Below the pieces are notes generated by a model. That model saw only the letters and a list, made by a program, of their open reading frames with translations. It was not told the DNA's origin and ran no database searches. Of a DNA stretch of 47,482 bases, positions 9,149 to 17,798 are shown in pieces. This stretch comes from Candidatus Magnetominusculus dajiuhuensis (lineage in GTDB: Bacteria > Nitrospirota > Thermodesulfovibrionia > Thermodesulfovibrionales > Magnetobacteriaceae). The stretch is taken from assembly GCA_015233465.1 (NCBI GenBank), contig JADFXP010000011.1, positions 16,444 through 63,925 of the forward strand. Direction: 5' to 3'. A program made the position numbers and the translations under genes. Position 1 is the first letter of the stretch, and each line of letters begins with the position of its first letter.

Positions 9149-9637
9149 TCAAGATTTTACAACTGATAAAATTAACTGTTCCTCTACTACAATCCTCAAT
9201 TGTCCTATTTCTGCAATTTTTGTTGTCATATCCCTGTATTTTCGTTGATTTCCAGATTCAAAATATCTGAGAGTCTCACTACAAAAAAACCAAGTGCATC
9301 TATATGGCCTGTCATATCTCTTTAAAATACAGCCCTTTTCAGAAAGATATTGGCATGGAGCATCATAATTAATCATTAAATCAGCGGTTATCGGAACGAT
9401 ACCAGTGATAAGTTTAAAAATAATATCATGATACCCGTCAATCCCGTGTCTATTTATGCAGCAGACTTGTTTGCAATCTGGGCATACCTCATTAGAACAC
9501 TGCTCAATAAAATAATCAATCTCACAGTTTTTTTGTCTTATTGAATCTGTATATTTTAAAATCTGAGTCAAAGAATTAATCTCAAGATTTTTAAGAATCA
9601 TGACTATTTCGTCAACGGATAATTTAATTTTTATCAC
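9149..9637 (-). CDS. Cys-rich YkgJ-like (putative metal-cluster) protein
   Basis: A 162-residue soluble protein whose core has cysteines spaced as CSNEVCPDCKQVCC, then DAPCQYLSEKGCILKRYDRPYRC and FFCSETL. That CxxxCxxC...PCxxL...GCxxYxxRPxxCR-like layout is typical of the YkgJ/UPF0153 group of putative zinc or iron-sulfur chelators, whose function is unknown. The start is uncertain: the longest frame opens at GTG (9637), which overlaps its only ribosome-binding-like sequence AAGGAG. The next in-frame ATG (9601) has none. It is divergent from the pilin gene with 66 bp between. Confidence 0.6.
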   Translation of the reverse strand: MIKIKLSVDEIVMILKNLEINSLTQILKYTDSIRQKNCEIDYFIEQCSNEVCPDCKQVCCINRHGIDGYHDIIFKLITGIVPITADLMINYDAPCQYLSEKGCILKRYDRPYRCTWFFCSETLRYFESGNQRKYRDMTTKIAEIGQLRIVVEEQLILSVVKS

Positions 9638-9668
9638 TCCTTTTGATGATTGTTAATTTTTATTTACA

Positions 9669-9698
9669 TTGAATCAATTATGATTTTAGTAATATAAT
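9669..9698 (+). promoter_or_regulatory. Promoter of the pilin gene, predicted leaderless
   Basis: TTGAAT (9669-9674), 18-nt spacer, TATAAT (9693-9698). The pilin ATG follows after only 5 nt (9704) and no Shine-Dalgarno sequence exists, so transcription should start at or beside the A of the ATG. Confidence 0.6.
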
Positions 9699-9703
9699 AT
9701 AAA

Positions 9704-10189
9704 ATGTCTAAATTTTTAAATAATAAAGGCTTTACCTTAGTTGAAATTTTTGTAGTAATGACTATAATCTCAATACTAGCTGCAATTGCTATCCCAACAT
9801 ATATTGGCATAAGAGATTCAGCCAAGGTATCATTCCTACAGTCAAAGGGAAATATGGCTGCAAAACAGCTTAATCAATGGGTACTTGATGTAACAGGAGC
9901 AAATGATGGCAATTGCGTTGATACTAATTTTGATGGAACAATAAATTCAAACGATTTGACGTGCAGTCAAATAATTACAAATGGATTTTCTGCGACATAT
10001 GTTGCTGGAAGAAATGCCTTAAATACAAATCAAGAGAAATCTCCATGGGATTCATCTATACAGCTATGGACAACAAATTCAGCTACACCGTCAGGCCAAA
10101 TATCTATATCTGAAGACAATCTGCAAATAACAATACAGGCGAGAGATAATAAAGGTAATACAGTATACCAATCTACTGTTACAAAATAA
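9704..10189 (+). CDS. Type IV pilin / pseudopilin with a calcium-loop insertion
   Basis: Exported fibre subunit. The class III leader MSKFLNNKG is followed by the methylated-Phe helix FTLVEIFVVMTIISILAAIAIP; Gly9 is the prepilin peptidase site and Glu14 is Glu5 of the mature protein. The globular part has Cys71 and Cys87 flanking DTNFDGTINSND (73-84), which fits the dockerin/EF-hand loop DxNxDGxIxxxD. A loop of this kind could bind Ca2+ and be closed by a disulfide. The length of 161 residues is typical. There is no ribosome-binding site; the promoter lies directly at the ATG. No assembly genes are nearby, so it is an isolated pilin locus. Confidence 0.9.
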   Translation: MSKFLNNKGFTLVEIFVVMTIISILAAIAIPTYIGIRDSAKVSFLQSKGNMAAKQLNQWVLDVTGANDGNCVDTNFDGTINSNDLTCSQIITNGFSATYVAGRNALNTNQEKSPWDSSIQLWTTNSATPSGQISISEDNLQITIQARDNKGNTVYQSTVTK

Positions 10190-10210
10190 ATATAAAAAAA
10201 GGATATTAAA

Positions 10211-10774
10211 ATGGAAGAAAACAAGTGTAATTATAATTATGAAAGACTTTATCTAAATATCCTAAAAAATATAGATAAAATGGAGGGAAGACTCTCTAAA
10301 ACTGAAAACTTATTCGTTATTATAGATTTAGTGATCCTCCTATTTTCAGTCACTGGGTTATTTGTATTATCTATAGCTGCTCATTATAAAAGCCATTCTG
10401 TTATCACGCTCGGTGGACTTCAGATTCTTTTAATCTGTGGTATGGTGCTTACAACACGTTGGGCAATAATTGCTATGAAGTCACAGCTTAAGATTAAACT
10501 TCGTTATTTTCAAGCGCGCTCAATTGAAAGAAAGATAAATTGTCAATGCTTCTCAATTATAACGGATGAGCAGCATTTTTATAACCCAGATATTCATAAA
10601 CTTGAAAGTTTTGATAATGCTGAATCTTTGGATTACCCCCAAAAAGGACCAACAGGAATGGATGGGTATCTTGGTTCAACAAAGCCTAGAATGATAACCA
10701 TGGTACCTGCAAGTTTTTTCTTTTTTACTTATCAAATACTTTTTATTTTAGTATTGATTCGATACTTCCTTTAA
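10211..10774 (+). CDS. Small membrane protein of unknown function
   Basis: I do not recognise this family. The 187 residues have a charged N-terminal helix (KNIDKMEGRLSKTENL), two hydrophobic segments (about residues 36-55 and 63-85), a basic cytoplasmic-type stretch (KSQLKIKLRYFQARSIERK), a loop of about 60 residues and a third hydrophobic segment at the C-terminus (about 164-186, rich in Phe). The ATG has AAGGA seven bases upstream and follows the pilin stop by 21 bp, so it is probably co-transcribed with the pilin. It converges with the sigma54 activator gene (17-bp gap). Confidence 0.65.
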   Translation: MEENKCNYNYERLYLNILKNIDKMEGRLSKTENLFVIIDLVILLFSVTGLFVLSIAAHYKSHSVITLGGLQILLICGMVLTTRWAIIAMKSQLKIKLRYFQARSIERKINCQCFSIITDEQHFYNPDIHKLESFDNAESLDYPQKGPTGMDGYLGSTKPRMITMVPASFFFFTYQILFILVLIRYFL

Positions 10775-10791
10775 GATATATGATATGAAAA

Positions 10792-12135
10792 TTATAGATT
10801 AAGTTCCTTAGCCTTTCTTTGTAAGGTTCTTAGGCCTATGCCAAGTAGTTTTGCAGCATGAGTTTTATTTCCAGTAGTTTCTAAAAGTGTAAGCCTAATG
10901 ATCTCTCTTTCAGTCTCTACAAGGGTTAAATTTTTTGGAATGTGATAAAAATCATCATTAGGATGCGTTTCACGATTCAGATATGACGGCAGATACTTTT
11001 CATCAATAATATTACCCTCGCAAAGAGCCATTGCTGATTCAATGGCATTTTTCAACTCTCTAACATTTCCAGGCCATTGATAATCCATCAAAATCCTCAT
11101 TGCAGCCTTCTTTATTCCCATAATATGACAGCCCTTTTCCTCATTAAATTCCTTTATCATTGCATTTACCAATCTGGGAATATCATCTTTACGCTCTCTG
11201 AGTGAAGGCATCTCTATATGTACAACATTCAACCGATAATAAAAATCCTCTCGAAATCTCTTTATCTCAATCAGAGACTTAAGGTCTTGATTTGTAGCTG
11301 CTATAACCCTGACATTTACTGTAATGGTCTCATTGCCTCCAACGCGCTCAAATTCTTTTTCCTGCAACACTCTAAGGAGTTTAACCTGTGTGTTTAAGGG
11401 CAGATCGCCTATCTCATCAAGGAATATAGTGCCAGTATTTGCTAATTCAAACCTGCCGATTCTCTTTGAAACTGCGCCTGTAAAAGACCCCTTTTCATGG
11501 CCAAATAACTCGCTTTCAAGCACGCCTTCATTAAAAACAGCGCAGTTTACCTTGATGAATGGGGCAGATGCGCGAGAGCTGTTATTATGGATAACATTAG
11601 CAAGCATGTCCTTTCCAGTACCGCTTTCTCCAGTTATTAAAATATTTACATTTTTTGACGCAATAGACTGCGCAATATTTAAGACAGACTTTAGTCTCCT
11701 ATTTTTTCCAATGATATTTCCAGTATTGAGATTTATAACCCGTTCTTCTAACGCTGTCTTTTCAAGGAAAAGAGCCTGTTTTTCTATAGCCTTATCAATA
11801 ATAGTCTTTAAAAGCCTCATGTTTACGGGCAATTCATAAAAATCATATGCCCCCTCATTCATGGTCTGAATTGCTGTAGAAAGCGTAGGTCTTTCAGATA
11901 AAATAATGGTCTCAGTCTGCGGCTTTATGTTCCTGATTTTTTTTAAAAATCCAATCGTATCCTCTCCTAAAATACCATAATCCATGACAATAATACTTAC
12001 AGACTCACTTTCTAAAATCTTATAAGCCTCTCTAAGATAAGCGGTAATCCTTACATTATATCGCATTGAAAGATAGGAGGAAATTTTTTTCCAGTGCTTG
12101 TTTTCAATAGCTACTATGACAACTGTGACATTCAT
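10792..12135 (-). CDS. NtrC-family sigma54-dependent activator with degenerate receiver
   Basis: Bacterial enhancer-binding protein. A receiver-like domain (1-120) keeps Asp52 (IIVMDYG) but has lost the acidic pair (VVIVAIEN where IVDDE is usual) and the conserved Lys (FYELPV where EKP is usual). The AAA+ domain (about 138-375) has GESGTGKDMLANV (Walker A), ELFGHEKGSFTGA (GAFTGA loop with Ser for Ala) and GTIFLDEIGDLP (Walker B). The C-terminal Fis-type helix-turn-helix is LETTGNKTHAAKLLGIGLRT. It should bind enhancers and drive RNA polymerase-sigma54 open-complex formation. Phosphorylation control is doubtful. No kinase gene is adjacent, and I found no convincing sigma54 promoter beside it. 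Confidence 0.92.
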   Translation of the reverse strand: MNVTVVIVAIENKHWKKISSYLSMRYNVRITAYLREAYKILESESVSIIVMDYGILGEDTIGFLKKIRNIKPQTETIILSERPTLSTAIQTMNEGAYDFYELPVNMRLLKTIIDKAIEKQALFLEKTALEERVINLNTGNIIGKNRRLKSVLNIAQSIASKNVNILITGESGTGKDMLANVIHNNSSRASAPFIKVNCAVFNEGVLESELFGHEKGSFTGAVSKRIGRFELANTGTIFLDEIGDLPLNTQVKLLRVLQEKEFERVGGNETITVNVRVIAATNQDLKSLIEIKRFREDFYYRLNVVHIEMPSLRERKDDIPRLVNAMIKEFNEEKGCHIMGIKKAAMRILMDYQWPGNVRELKNAIESAMALCEGNIIDEKYLPSYLNRETHPNDDFYHIPKNLTLVETEREIIRLTLLETTGNKTHAAKLLGIGLRTLQRKAKELNL

Positions 12136-12393
12136 TTGACACCTGCATAATTTTACGCCTAATTGGCATGGTTATAACTTTTATTCCTTAAATATGATGC
12201 CATTTTGACATATCTATAGCTTAATAATCAAGTTTTTTTAATAACTATTTAAGCATTAAGATAGTTTTTATATACAATTTTTAGGCATGATTTTTGTATA
12301 AATATTTCGAGTATTGGATTGCCTTATTTTAAGGTACAATTTAGATGAAGGAGAGTCAGAAGCAGGTTGACGTAGTATAAACAGGAGTAAGAT

Positions 12394-12564
12394 ATGAAGA
12401 AAAATTTTAAAAGAGATTTTGATTTTGACGAAGACGACGAGGAATATGAGACAGAAATTAAACTCAGAAAAGACAAACGCGGAAAGAAATCCTATAAAAC
12501 AATTGACAAAGTTGACGGCTTTGACGAAAAGAGGTCTAAAATAAACAGAAAAATGCGAGATTAA
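12394..12564 (+). CDS. Small highly charged hypothetical protein (56 aa)
   Basis: Not a recognised family. Opens with MKKNFKRDFDFDEDDEEYE, then turns basic (KLRKDKRGKKSYK) and ends KINRKMRD. AGGAG lies 6 nt before the ATG, and the frame ends at TAA 26 bp before a perfect hairpin terminator, all of which support a real gene. An acidic-then-basic design suggests a nucleic-acid or ribosome-associated small protein, but that is speculation. Upstream (12136-12393) is a 258-bp gap with a possible -10 (TACAAT, 12335-12340) and an 11-codon open frame (12345-12380) just after it. Confidence 0.6.
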   Translation: MKKNFKRDFDFDEDDEEYETEIKLRKDKRGKKSYKTIDKVDGFDEKRSKINRKMRD

Positions 12565-12589
12565 TTTATATATAAAAATATTTCATATA

Positions 12590-12623
12590 ATGAAAAGTGA
12601 AAGATTAGTTTTTCACTTTTCAT
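12590..12623. terminator. Bidirectional terminator hairpin
   Basis: Perfect 13-bp inverted repeat ATGAAAAGTGAAA / TTTCACTTTTCAT around an 8-nt loop, with A/T tracts on both sides. It lies between convergent genes and overlaps the stop codon of the RNase Z-like gene. Confidence 0.65.
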
Positions 12624-13645
12624 TTTTCATTTATAAATTCCTTATTTACTTCATCTAATATAGCAAAATACACATCAAGATACTTCTTAGAAACATGTAT
12701 TATCTCAAATGTCTTAACTGCTGCCTTTGCAGCTATATGTCCAGCAGCCCTTGCTGTAAGATGCCCTTTCCTGCCAGCATGGTCACAGTCTTGCTCCAGA
12801 AAATATGCCTCAATAAATAATACATCCGCATCCTTTGCTAGGGCTATTGCCCTTTCAATATTTTCTTTTGACGGCGCAATATCTGTAATATAGACAATCT
12901 TTTGTCCTTTTGTAAAAATGATCAAATCTTTAAGTTCTTCTACGCTGTGTTCAATTCCATCTATATAAATATTATCATTTATACCCTGCTCCCATTGTTG
13001 ATGGTCAAAGAGCATTGTACGTATCTTGTCTTTTAGCTCAGACAGCCAATGACCTGATTTTAATGAACGTTCTATTAGTTTATCCTTATTAATATTTATT
13101 TGAATATCTTCAATAATGGCATATCCAAGCACAGGTATCAGATGATCAAAGATTGCAGCCTTGATAGAAAGGTCTGGGTCTGAATAAATAATCTCATTAA
13201 AAGGCAATTTATCTTTAATTATTTTATTAAACCCATTTTGAGCATAAAATCCTGCACAACTAATTCCTGACTCTATAATCTCAAAGACTTCTATCTTAAG
13301 AGGATAGTTTTTGACAAGATTCCACGTATAACCGCTAAGATGTCCATTTACGGCATTAATAATACCAAGAGGGCCATAAACATAAAGCGTCTCCTCTCTG
13401 ATTAAAATAGCCCTAATCAAGGTATCAAACCCAATAAAATGATCTATGTGCATGTGCGAGACAAATACATGAGATATTTTTTGCAGATGTTTTGAGGAAA
13501 TATTTGATAACTCCCCGAGATCAAATAAAAAAAATCTATTCTTCGAACTAGGACTAGTGCCCTGTTTTATGAATTCCACAGTAACAATTGGATCATTAAA
13601 TGGATTATTTAATAATTTACAAAAAAAAGTTTTTGTCATATTCAA
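12620..13645 (-). CDS. RNase Z-like metallo-beta-lactamase-fold hydrolase
   Basis: Binuclear zinc hydrolase of the tRNase Z-like group. The HxHxDH metal motif is VSHMHIDHFIGFD (about residues 62-74); a further ligand region is VYITDIAP, and the late motifs GHLTARAAGHIAAKA and IIHVSKKY correspond to the HSTA-like and H(F/V)S.RY motifs of the family. The 341 residues are close to RNase Z length. The first HST is altered to GHLTAR, so activity on tRNA 3' ends is likely but not certain; another phosphodiesterase role is possible. Convergent with the 56-aa gene; its stop lies in the shared terminator. Confidence 0.75.
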   Translation of the reverse strand: MNMTKTFFCKLLNNPFNDPIVTVEFIKQGTSPSSKNRFFLFDLGELSNISSKHLQKISHVFVSHMHIDHFIGFDTLIRAILIREETLYVYGPLGIINAVNGHLSGYTWNLVKNYPLKIEVFEIIESGISCAGFYAQNGFNKIIKDKLPFNEIIYSDPDLSIKAAIFDHLIPVLGYAIIEDIQININKDKLIERSLKSGHWLSELKDKIRTMLFDHQQWEQGINDNIYIDGIEHSVEELKDLIIFTKGQKIVYITDIAPSKENIERAIALAKDADVLFIEAYFLEQDCDHAGRKGHLTARAAGHIAAKAAVKTFEIIHVSKKYLDVYFAILDEVNKEFINEK

Positions 13646-13793
13646 AAAATTATATAAAATGTGATACTATAAATTCTTTAAAATATTATAAGATTAATGG
13701 TATTATGACTTGATATAGAATTTCAGTCAATAATATTCGTTATAATATCTTTAAAATCTTTAAAAAATAGGTATAATTAATAAAATAGAAAAA

Positions 13794-13810
13794 TTCTAAA
13801 ATTTTTAGAA
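13794..13810. repeat. Inverted repeat upstream of galT
   Basis: TTCTAAAA, one base, TTTTAGAA: a perfect 8-bp inverted repeat in the 296-bp gap between the divergent RNase Z-like and galT genes. It could be an operator or incidental AT-rich symmetry. TATAAT-like hexamers occur at 13741 and 13772 but without a good -35. Confidence 0.3.
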
Positions 13811-13866
13811 CATATTTTGAAGGAATTTATTAGTCTTTTAGGGCTTAGCAGGTATAGGCTCTCAAT

Positions 13867-13902
13867 ATGTGCATACAAATGTGCATAAAGATGTACATAA
13901 TA
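13867..13902 (+). repeat. Three tandem 12-bp direct repeats upstream of galT
   Basis: ATGTGCATACAA, ATGTGCATAAAG and ATGTACATAATA follow one another without spacing, 40 bp before the galT start. The consensus ATGTGCATA contains a TGCA centre. The exact 12-bp phase is close to but not equal to a helical turn. They may be binding sites for a regulator of galT, or a short leader peptide (MCIQMCIKMYI...). Confidence 0.5.
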
Positions 13903-13941
13903 ATTCCTGATAAACAATTGTGAACTAATATAGGAGGTAAC

Positions 13942-14928
13942 ATGTCAGAGTTAAGAAAAGACCCTATTATAGGCAGATGGGTAATACTTTCGACAGAAAG
14001 AGGGAAGAGACCATCGGATTTTGCACCACCTTCAAACACTAAAAGAGGGTTGGGATTTTGTCCCTTCTGTTCTGGTAATGAGCATACAACCCCAAATGAG
14101 ATAATGCGTTTTCATTCTGGGAATTCAGACCCTAAGGATTGGACATTACGTGTAGTTCCAAACAAGTTTCCTGCATTAAATGTTGAAGGCGAGCTTGAAA
14201 GAAGAAGCGAAGGTATGTTTGGCAAGATGAACGGAGTTGGCGCACACGAGGTAATCATTGAAACCCCTGATCATCAACAGACATTTGCAACAATGAGCAA
14301 AAAAGCTGCAGAAGATGTTTTCTGGGCATTTTATTCAAGGATTTCAGACCTAAAAAAAGACAAACGCTTTAAGTATGCACATTTATTCAAAAATGAGGGC
14401 GTAGCATCTGGTGCATCCCTTGAACACTCACACAGTCAGTTAATCGCCCTTCCAATTGTCCCAAAAAGAGTGCAGGAAGAGATTGATTCAGCAAGAAAAT
14501 ATTATGATTTTATGGAAAGCTGCATATTTTGCGATCTAATTGATCAAGAATTATTCTTTAAAAACAGGGTGATTACGCAAAATGATAATTTTATAGCAAT
14601 TTCACCTTTTGCCCCAAGGGTACCGTTTGAGACATGGATACTTCCAAAGAGACATGAATCTGCATTTCAACCAATTGATAAAGATTTTTCACAATTGGCA
14701 GATATTGTTCAAACTATTTTAAAGAAGATCAATACTATATTGAATGTGCCTCCATACAATCTGTTTTTCCATACATCTCCTTTTACTGAGGAGCAGAATA
14801 TTTATTATCATTGGCACATTGAGATTATCCCGAGACTTACAAAGAGGGCTGGTTTTGAATGGGGATCTGGATTTTATATAAATCCAACAACTCCTGAAGA
14901 TGCTACAAAGTTTTTAACTGAGGTATAA
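13942..14928 (+). CDS. galT: Galactose-1-phosphate uridylyltransferase-type nucleotidyltransferase
   Basis: HIT-superfamily enzyme that swaps UMP between UDP-glucose and galactose 1-phosphate (Leloir pathway). Two CxxC metal sites are visible (LGFCPFCSGNE and ESCIFCDLI). The nucleotidylated-His loop reads SLEHSHSQLIALP, i.e. His-Ser-His rather than the classical His-Pro-His, and the late motif is IYYHWHIEIIPRL. The 328 residues fit. AGGAGGT precedes the ATG. Because of the HSH loop, an ADP-glucose phosphorylase-type relative remains possible. A REP-like hairpin follows 12 bp after the stop. Confidence 0.88.
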   Translation: MSELRKDPIIGRWVILSTERGKRPSDFAPPSNTKRGLGFCPFCSGNEHTTPNEIMRFHSGNSDPKDWTLRVVPNKFPALNVEGELERRSEGMFGKMNGVGAHEVIIETPDHQQTFATMSKKAAEDVFWAFYSRISDLKKDKRFKYAHLFKNEGVASGASLEHSHSQLIALPIVPKRVQEEIDSARKYYDFMESCIFCDLIDQELFFKNRVITQNDNFIAISPFAPRVPFETWILPKRHESAFQPIDKDFSQLADIVQTILKKINTILNVPPYNLFFHTSPFTEEQNIYYHWHIEIIPRLTKRAGFEWGSGFYINPTTPEDATKFLTEV

Positions 14929-14938
14929 ATTACTTGTA

Positions 14939-14961
14939 GGGGCAGGTCTTATACCTGCCCT
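14939..14961 (+). repeat. REP-like GGGCAGGT hairpin after galT
   Basis: GGGCAGGT (14940-14947), loop CTTAT, ACCTGCCC (14953-14960), followed by a T-rich run. It can serve as a terminator of galT. A related hairpin with the same GGGCAGG core occurs at 22383-22404. Confidence 0.55.
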
Positions 14962-15043
14962 TATTTAAGATTTTGAAATTGCCTTACAGTTTTTAACTTT
15001 ATAAGAGGAAGTTAATACGAGAACTAAGACTAATATCAAAAAA

Positions 15044-17449
15044 GTGGAAGTAAAGGATTATATAGCTCCGTATAATGCGGATAAATTGCTTCAAAGATTT
15101 ACATCTATCTTTGAATATGCAAAGGCTGTAACCTCTATACTTGACCTTGATGAATTATTATTAAAAACTACTAGTGTAATTACCAAGATCACTGGTTCAA
15201 AGGGCTGTCTGATACGGCTTTATGAGGATGGACAATTAAATATAAAAGAATACAAGGGGATTCCAGAAGGACTTATAAATATCCTTGAGAATAAAACTGG
15301 AAGGATAATACCTGAATATGTAACAAGGAGCGGGTATTCATTATTAATAGAAAATACATCTAAACTGCCAGATGGACTGCCTGAGCAGTTGAAGGTAATG
15401 CGATTGATGAGTCGTTCAATTTTATGCGTGCCATTAAAAAAAGATTCTACTGTGATGGGCACAATAGAACTCTTTGATAAGGAAGATTCCGCAAGCCCAA
15501 GTTTCACTTCAAGTGATATTCTCACTGCTGAAGGCTTGGCAGTACTGGCATCACTATCAATAGACAAATCGCGCATATATCAAAAAGAAAAAGAACAGGA
15601 AGAAATCGCATTAAGGGCTAAAACTAAACTTGAGGCAGTCTTTAATAGTGTCACTGCTGCAATCATTACAATTGACAGGGATTTCATAATTACATCTGTA
15701 AATAGTCATATGAATAATTGGTCAAACATACCTCCTGATAAACTTATTGGCAGGAGCTGCAATGATGTATTTTCAGGGTCTGACACCATATCTCCGCAAG
15801 AGGCTGCAAGGATGACCTTTGAAACTGGACAGATTAATTCAGTAACATTTGCTGATACAGATCGTTATGCAGAGCTTACGTCTTATCCGATCTTAGAACA
15901 TGGAGAGATAATTGAATGTATTGTCTTAGTCAGAGATATTACAGAAAGATTTCTGCGTGAAAAAAAGATTGTAATGCTTTATAATCAAGTTTCAGAGAGC
16001 AAGGAAAGACTTGAAAGCATAGTACACGATTCAGCAGACGCTATAATCACGACGAATGTTGACGGCGTAATAACCTCGTGGAATATGAGCGCAGAGAGGA
16101 TATATGGATTTAGCCATGATGAGGCAGTTGGGCATATATTTCCATTAGCTCCATATACTGAGTCAGATCGTAATTTAGTAAAGCATTTATTAGATGGAGA
16201 GACTCTAAAAGACATAGAAGTATTAAGCAAAAGAAAAGATGGAGATATAATCACAACATCACTAACGATGTCGCCAATGCGTAATACAATTAGAGAAATC
16301 AATGGAATCAGTATTATAGCAAGGGATATTACAAGACGTAAGAAAATAGAACATGAACTTGTCAAAAGCAATTTAGAGAGCGCAAGATTGTATGAAAAAA
16401 TGAGGTTAGCAGAACAGGAACTTAAAAATATATTTGAATCCATCTCAGACCTTGTTTATATAATAGACTGTGATTATAATATACTGAAGGTCAATAAGGC
16501 AGTATGTGATCTTATAGGACTGCCAATGCAAGAAATAGTTGGAAAAAAATGTCATGAAGTCTTTCATAATATTGGAACTATTTGGGAGAAATGCCTCCAC
16601 AGAAAGACCATTGAAAATAAAAAATCTTATATATGTGAGGTAGATTCATTTTATTATAAAGGCAATGATACATATGGGATGTCTAATTCACCAATAATAG
16701 ATACTCAGGGAAATATATTAGGCACAGTGAATATTGTTAGAAATACAACAGAATTAAAGAAATTAACAGCACAGCTTGCGAGTTTTGAAAAGATGGCAAT
16801 GCTTGGTGAGGTAGCGGCAGGGATGGCGCATTCCATAAGAAATCCTTTAGTTTCAATAGGCGGATTTGCTAAGAGACTTGCACAAAAACTTGATCCTCCT
16901 TATAGTGAATATGCTGGCATAATACAAACAGAGGCTGGGAGACTTGAAGATCTGCTAAAGAAGACTATAGGATTTGTTCAAAGCGCTAAGGCATCTATGA
17001 GTGCGGTTGATTTAAACACTCTAATCGTAACGCTGATACACATGACCACTATTAACAACAGCGCAGATATAATAATTGAAGAAGAAATATCCAAAGAATT
17101 AATAGAAATAATTGGAGATGCAGGAAGACTAAAAGATGCTTTTTCAAATATAATAAAGAATGCAGTACAATCAATTGATAAAAAGGGACGTATAGTCATT
17201 AGATTATATAGCAAAGATGGATTTGCAGTAATAGAAGTTGAAGATAGCGGCATAGGGTTAAAAAAAGAGGCATTAAAGCATATCTTTGACCCCTTTTATA
17301 CAACAAAACCAGAAGGAACAGGGCTTGGCCTTGCTATAGCGCATAAAATAATAATGCAGCATTCAGGATCAATTGACGTAAGCAGCATACACGGATCGGG
17401 TACGATTTTTACAATAAAAATACCACTAAAGGAGGTTTCTGAACAATGA
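15044..17449 (+). CDS. Soluble GAF-PAS-PAS-PAS sensor histidine kinase
   Basis: Cytoplasmic two-component kinase of 801 residues without membrane segments. Order: GAF (about 25-185), PAS1 (about 195-305; AAIITIDRDFIITSVN), PAS2 (about 325-445; DAIITTNVDGVITSWN), PAS3 (about 460-575; with CDLIGLPMQEIVGKKC), HisKA (about 583-645; H-box MAHSIRNPLVSIGG) and HATPase_c (about 690-795; SNIIKNAVQSI, VEDSGIGLKK, DPFYTTKPEGTGLGLA). PAS3 contains several cysteines, so redox or metal sensing is possible. The start is weak: GTG at 15044 has no ribosome-binding site and no better in-frame start exists after the stop at 15002. Its stop overlaps the next ATG. Confidence 0.93.
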   Translation: MEVKDYIAPYNADKLLQRFTSIFEYAKAVTSILDLDELLLKTTSVITKITGSKGCLIRLYEDGQLNIKEYKGIPEGLINILENKTGRIIPEYVTRSGYSLLIENTSKLPDGLPEQLKVMRLMSRSILCVPLKKDSTVMGTIELFDKEDSASPSFTSSDILTAEGLAVLASLSIDKSRIYQKEKEQEEIALRAKTKLEAVFNSVTAAIITIDRDFIITSVNSHMNNWSNIPPDKLIGRSCNDVFSGSDTISPQEAARMTFETGQINSVTFADTDRYAELTSYPILEHGEIIECIVLVRDITERFLREKKIVMLYNQVSESKERLESIVHDSADAIITTNVDGVITSWNMSAERIYGFSHDEAVGHIFPLAPYTESDRNLVKHLLDGETLKDIEVLSKRKDGDIITTSLTMSPMRNTIREINGISIIARDITRRKKIEHELVKSNLESARLYEKMRLAEQELKNIFESISDLVYIIDCDYNILKVNKAVCDLIGLPMQEIVGKKCHEVFHNIGTIWEKCLHRKTIENKKSYICEVDSFYYKGNDTYGMSNSPIIDTQGNILGTVNIVRNTTELKKLTAQLASFEKMAMLGEVAAGMAHSIRNPLVSIGGFAKRLAQKLDPPYSEYAGIIQTEAGRLEDLLKKTIGFVQSAKASMSAVDLNTLIVTLIHMTTINNSADIIIEEEISKELIEIIGDAGRLKDAFSNIIKNAVQSIDKKGRIVIRLYSKDGFAVIEVEDSGIGLKKEALKHIFDPFYTTKPEGTGLGLAIAHKIIMQHSGSIDVSSIHGSGTIFTIKIPLKEVSEQ

Positions 17450-17793
17450 AGATACTAATAGTAGATGATGACCCACATATCAGAACATTATATAAGGAGG
17501 AACTTATAGATGAAGGATATGAGGTAGTTCTTGCAAACTCAGGCAAAGAGGCTCTTGAAATATTTGAAAAAGAGAACTTTGACCTTGTAACCTTAGACAT
17601 ACTAATGCCGGGAATGGACGGCATAGAAGTGCTAAGAAAAATGAAGGAAAAAAATCCAGCTCTGCCAGTAATTATGTCAACCGCATATGACTATAGAGAT
17701 GACTTCTCAGTCTGGGCATCAGAGGCATATGTAGTAAAATCAGCAGACCTTGATGAATTAAAAAGCACTATTAAGAAATTGTTGAATAAATGA
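17446..17793 (+). CDS. Single-domain response regulator (CheY-like)
   Basis: A 115-residue stand-alone receiver with an intact pocket: Asp7/Asp8 (ILIVDDDPH), phospho-acceptor Asp51 (LVTLDILMPGMDG), Thr in IMSTAYD and Lys in YVVKSADL. It overlaps the kinase gene by ATGA and has a good AAGGAGG, so the two form a cognate pair. With no output domain, it must act on a protein target or pass phosphate on. A palindromic repeat begins directly after its stop. Confidence 0.95.
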   Translation: MKILIVDDDPHIRTLYKEELIDEGYEVVLANSGKEALEIFEKENFDLVTLDILMPGMDGIEVLRKMKEKNPALPVIMSTAYDYRDDFSVWASEAYVVKSADLDELKSTIKKLLNK

Positions 17794-17798
17794 GGGAG

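Noticed and set aside
12136..12200. TTGGCATGG near 12152 as a sigma54 promoter
   Set aside because: The GC element at the right distance (TGC/GCA at -12) is absent on both strands.
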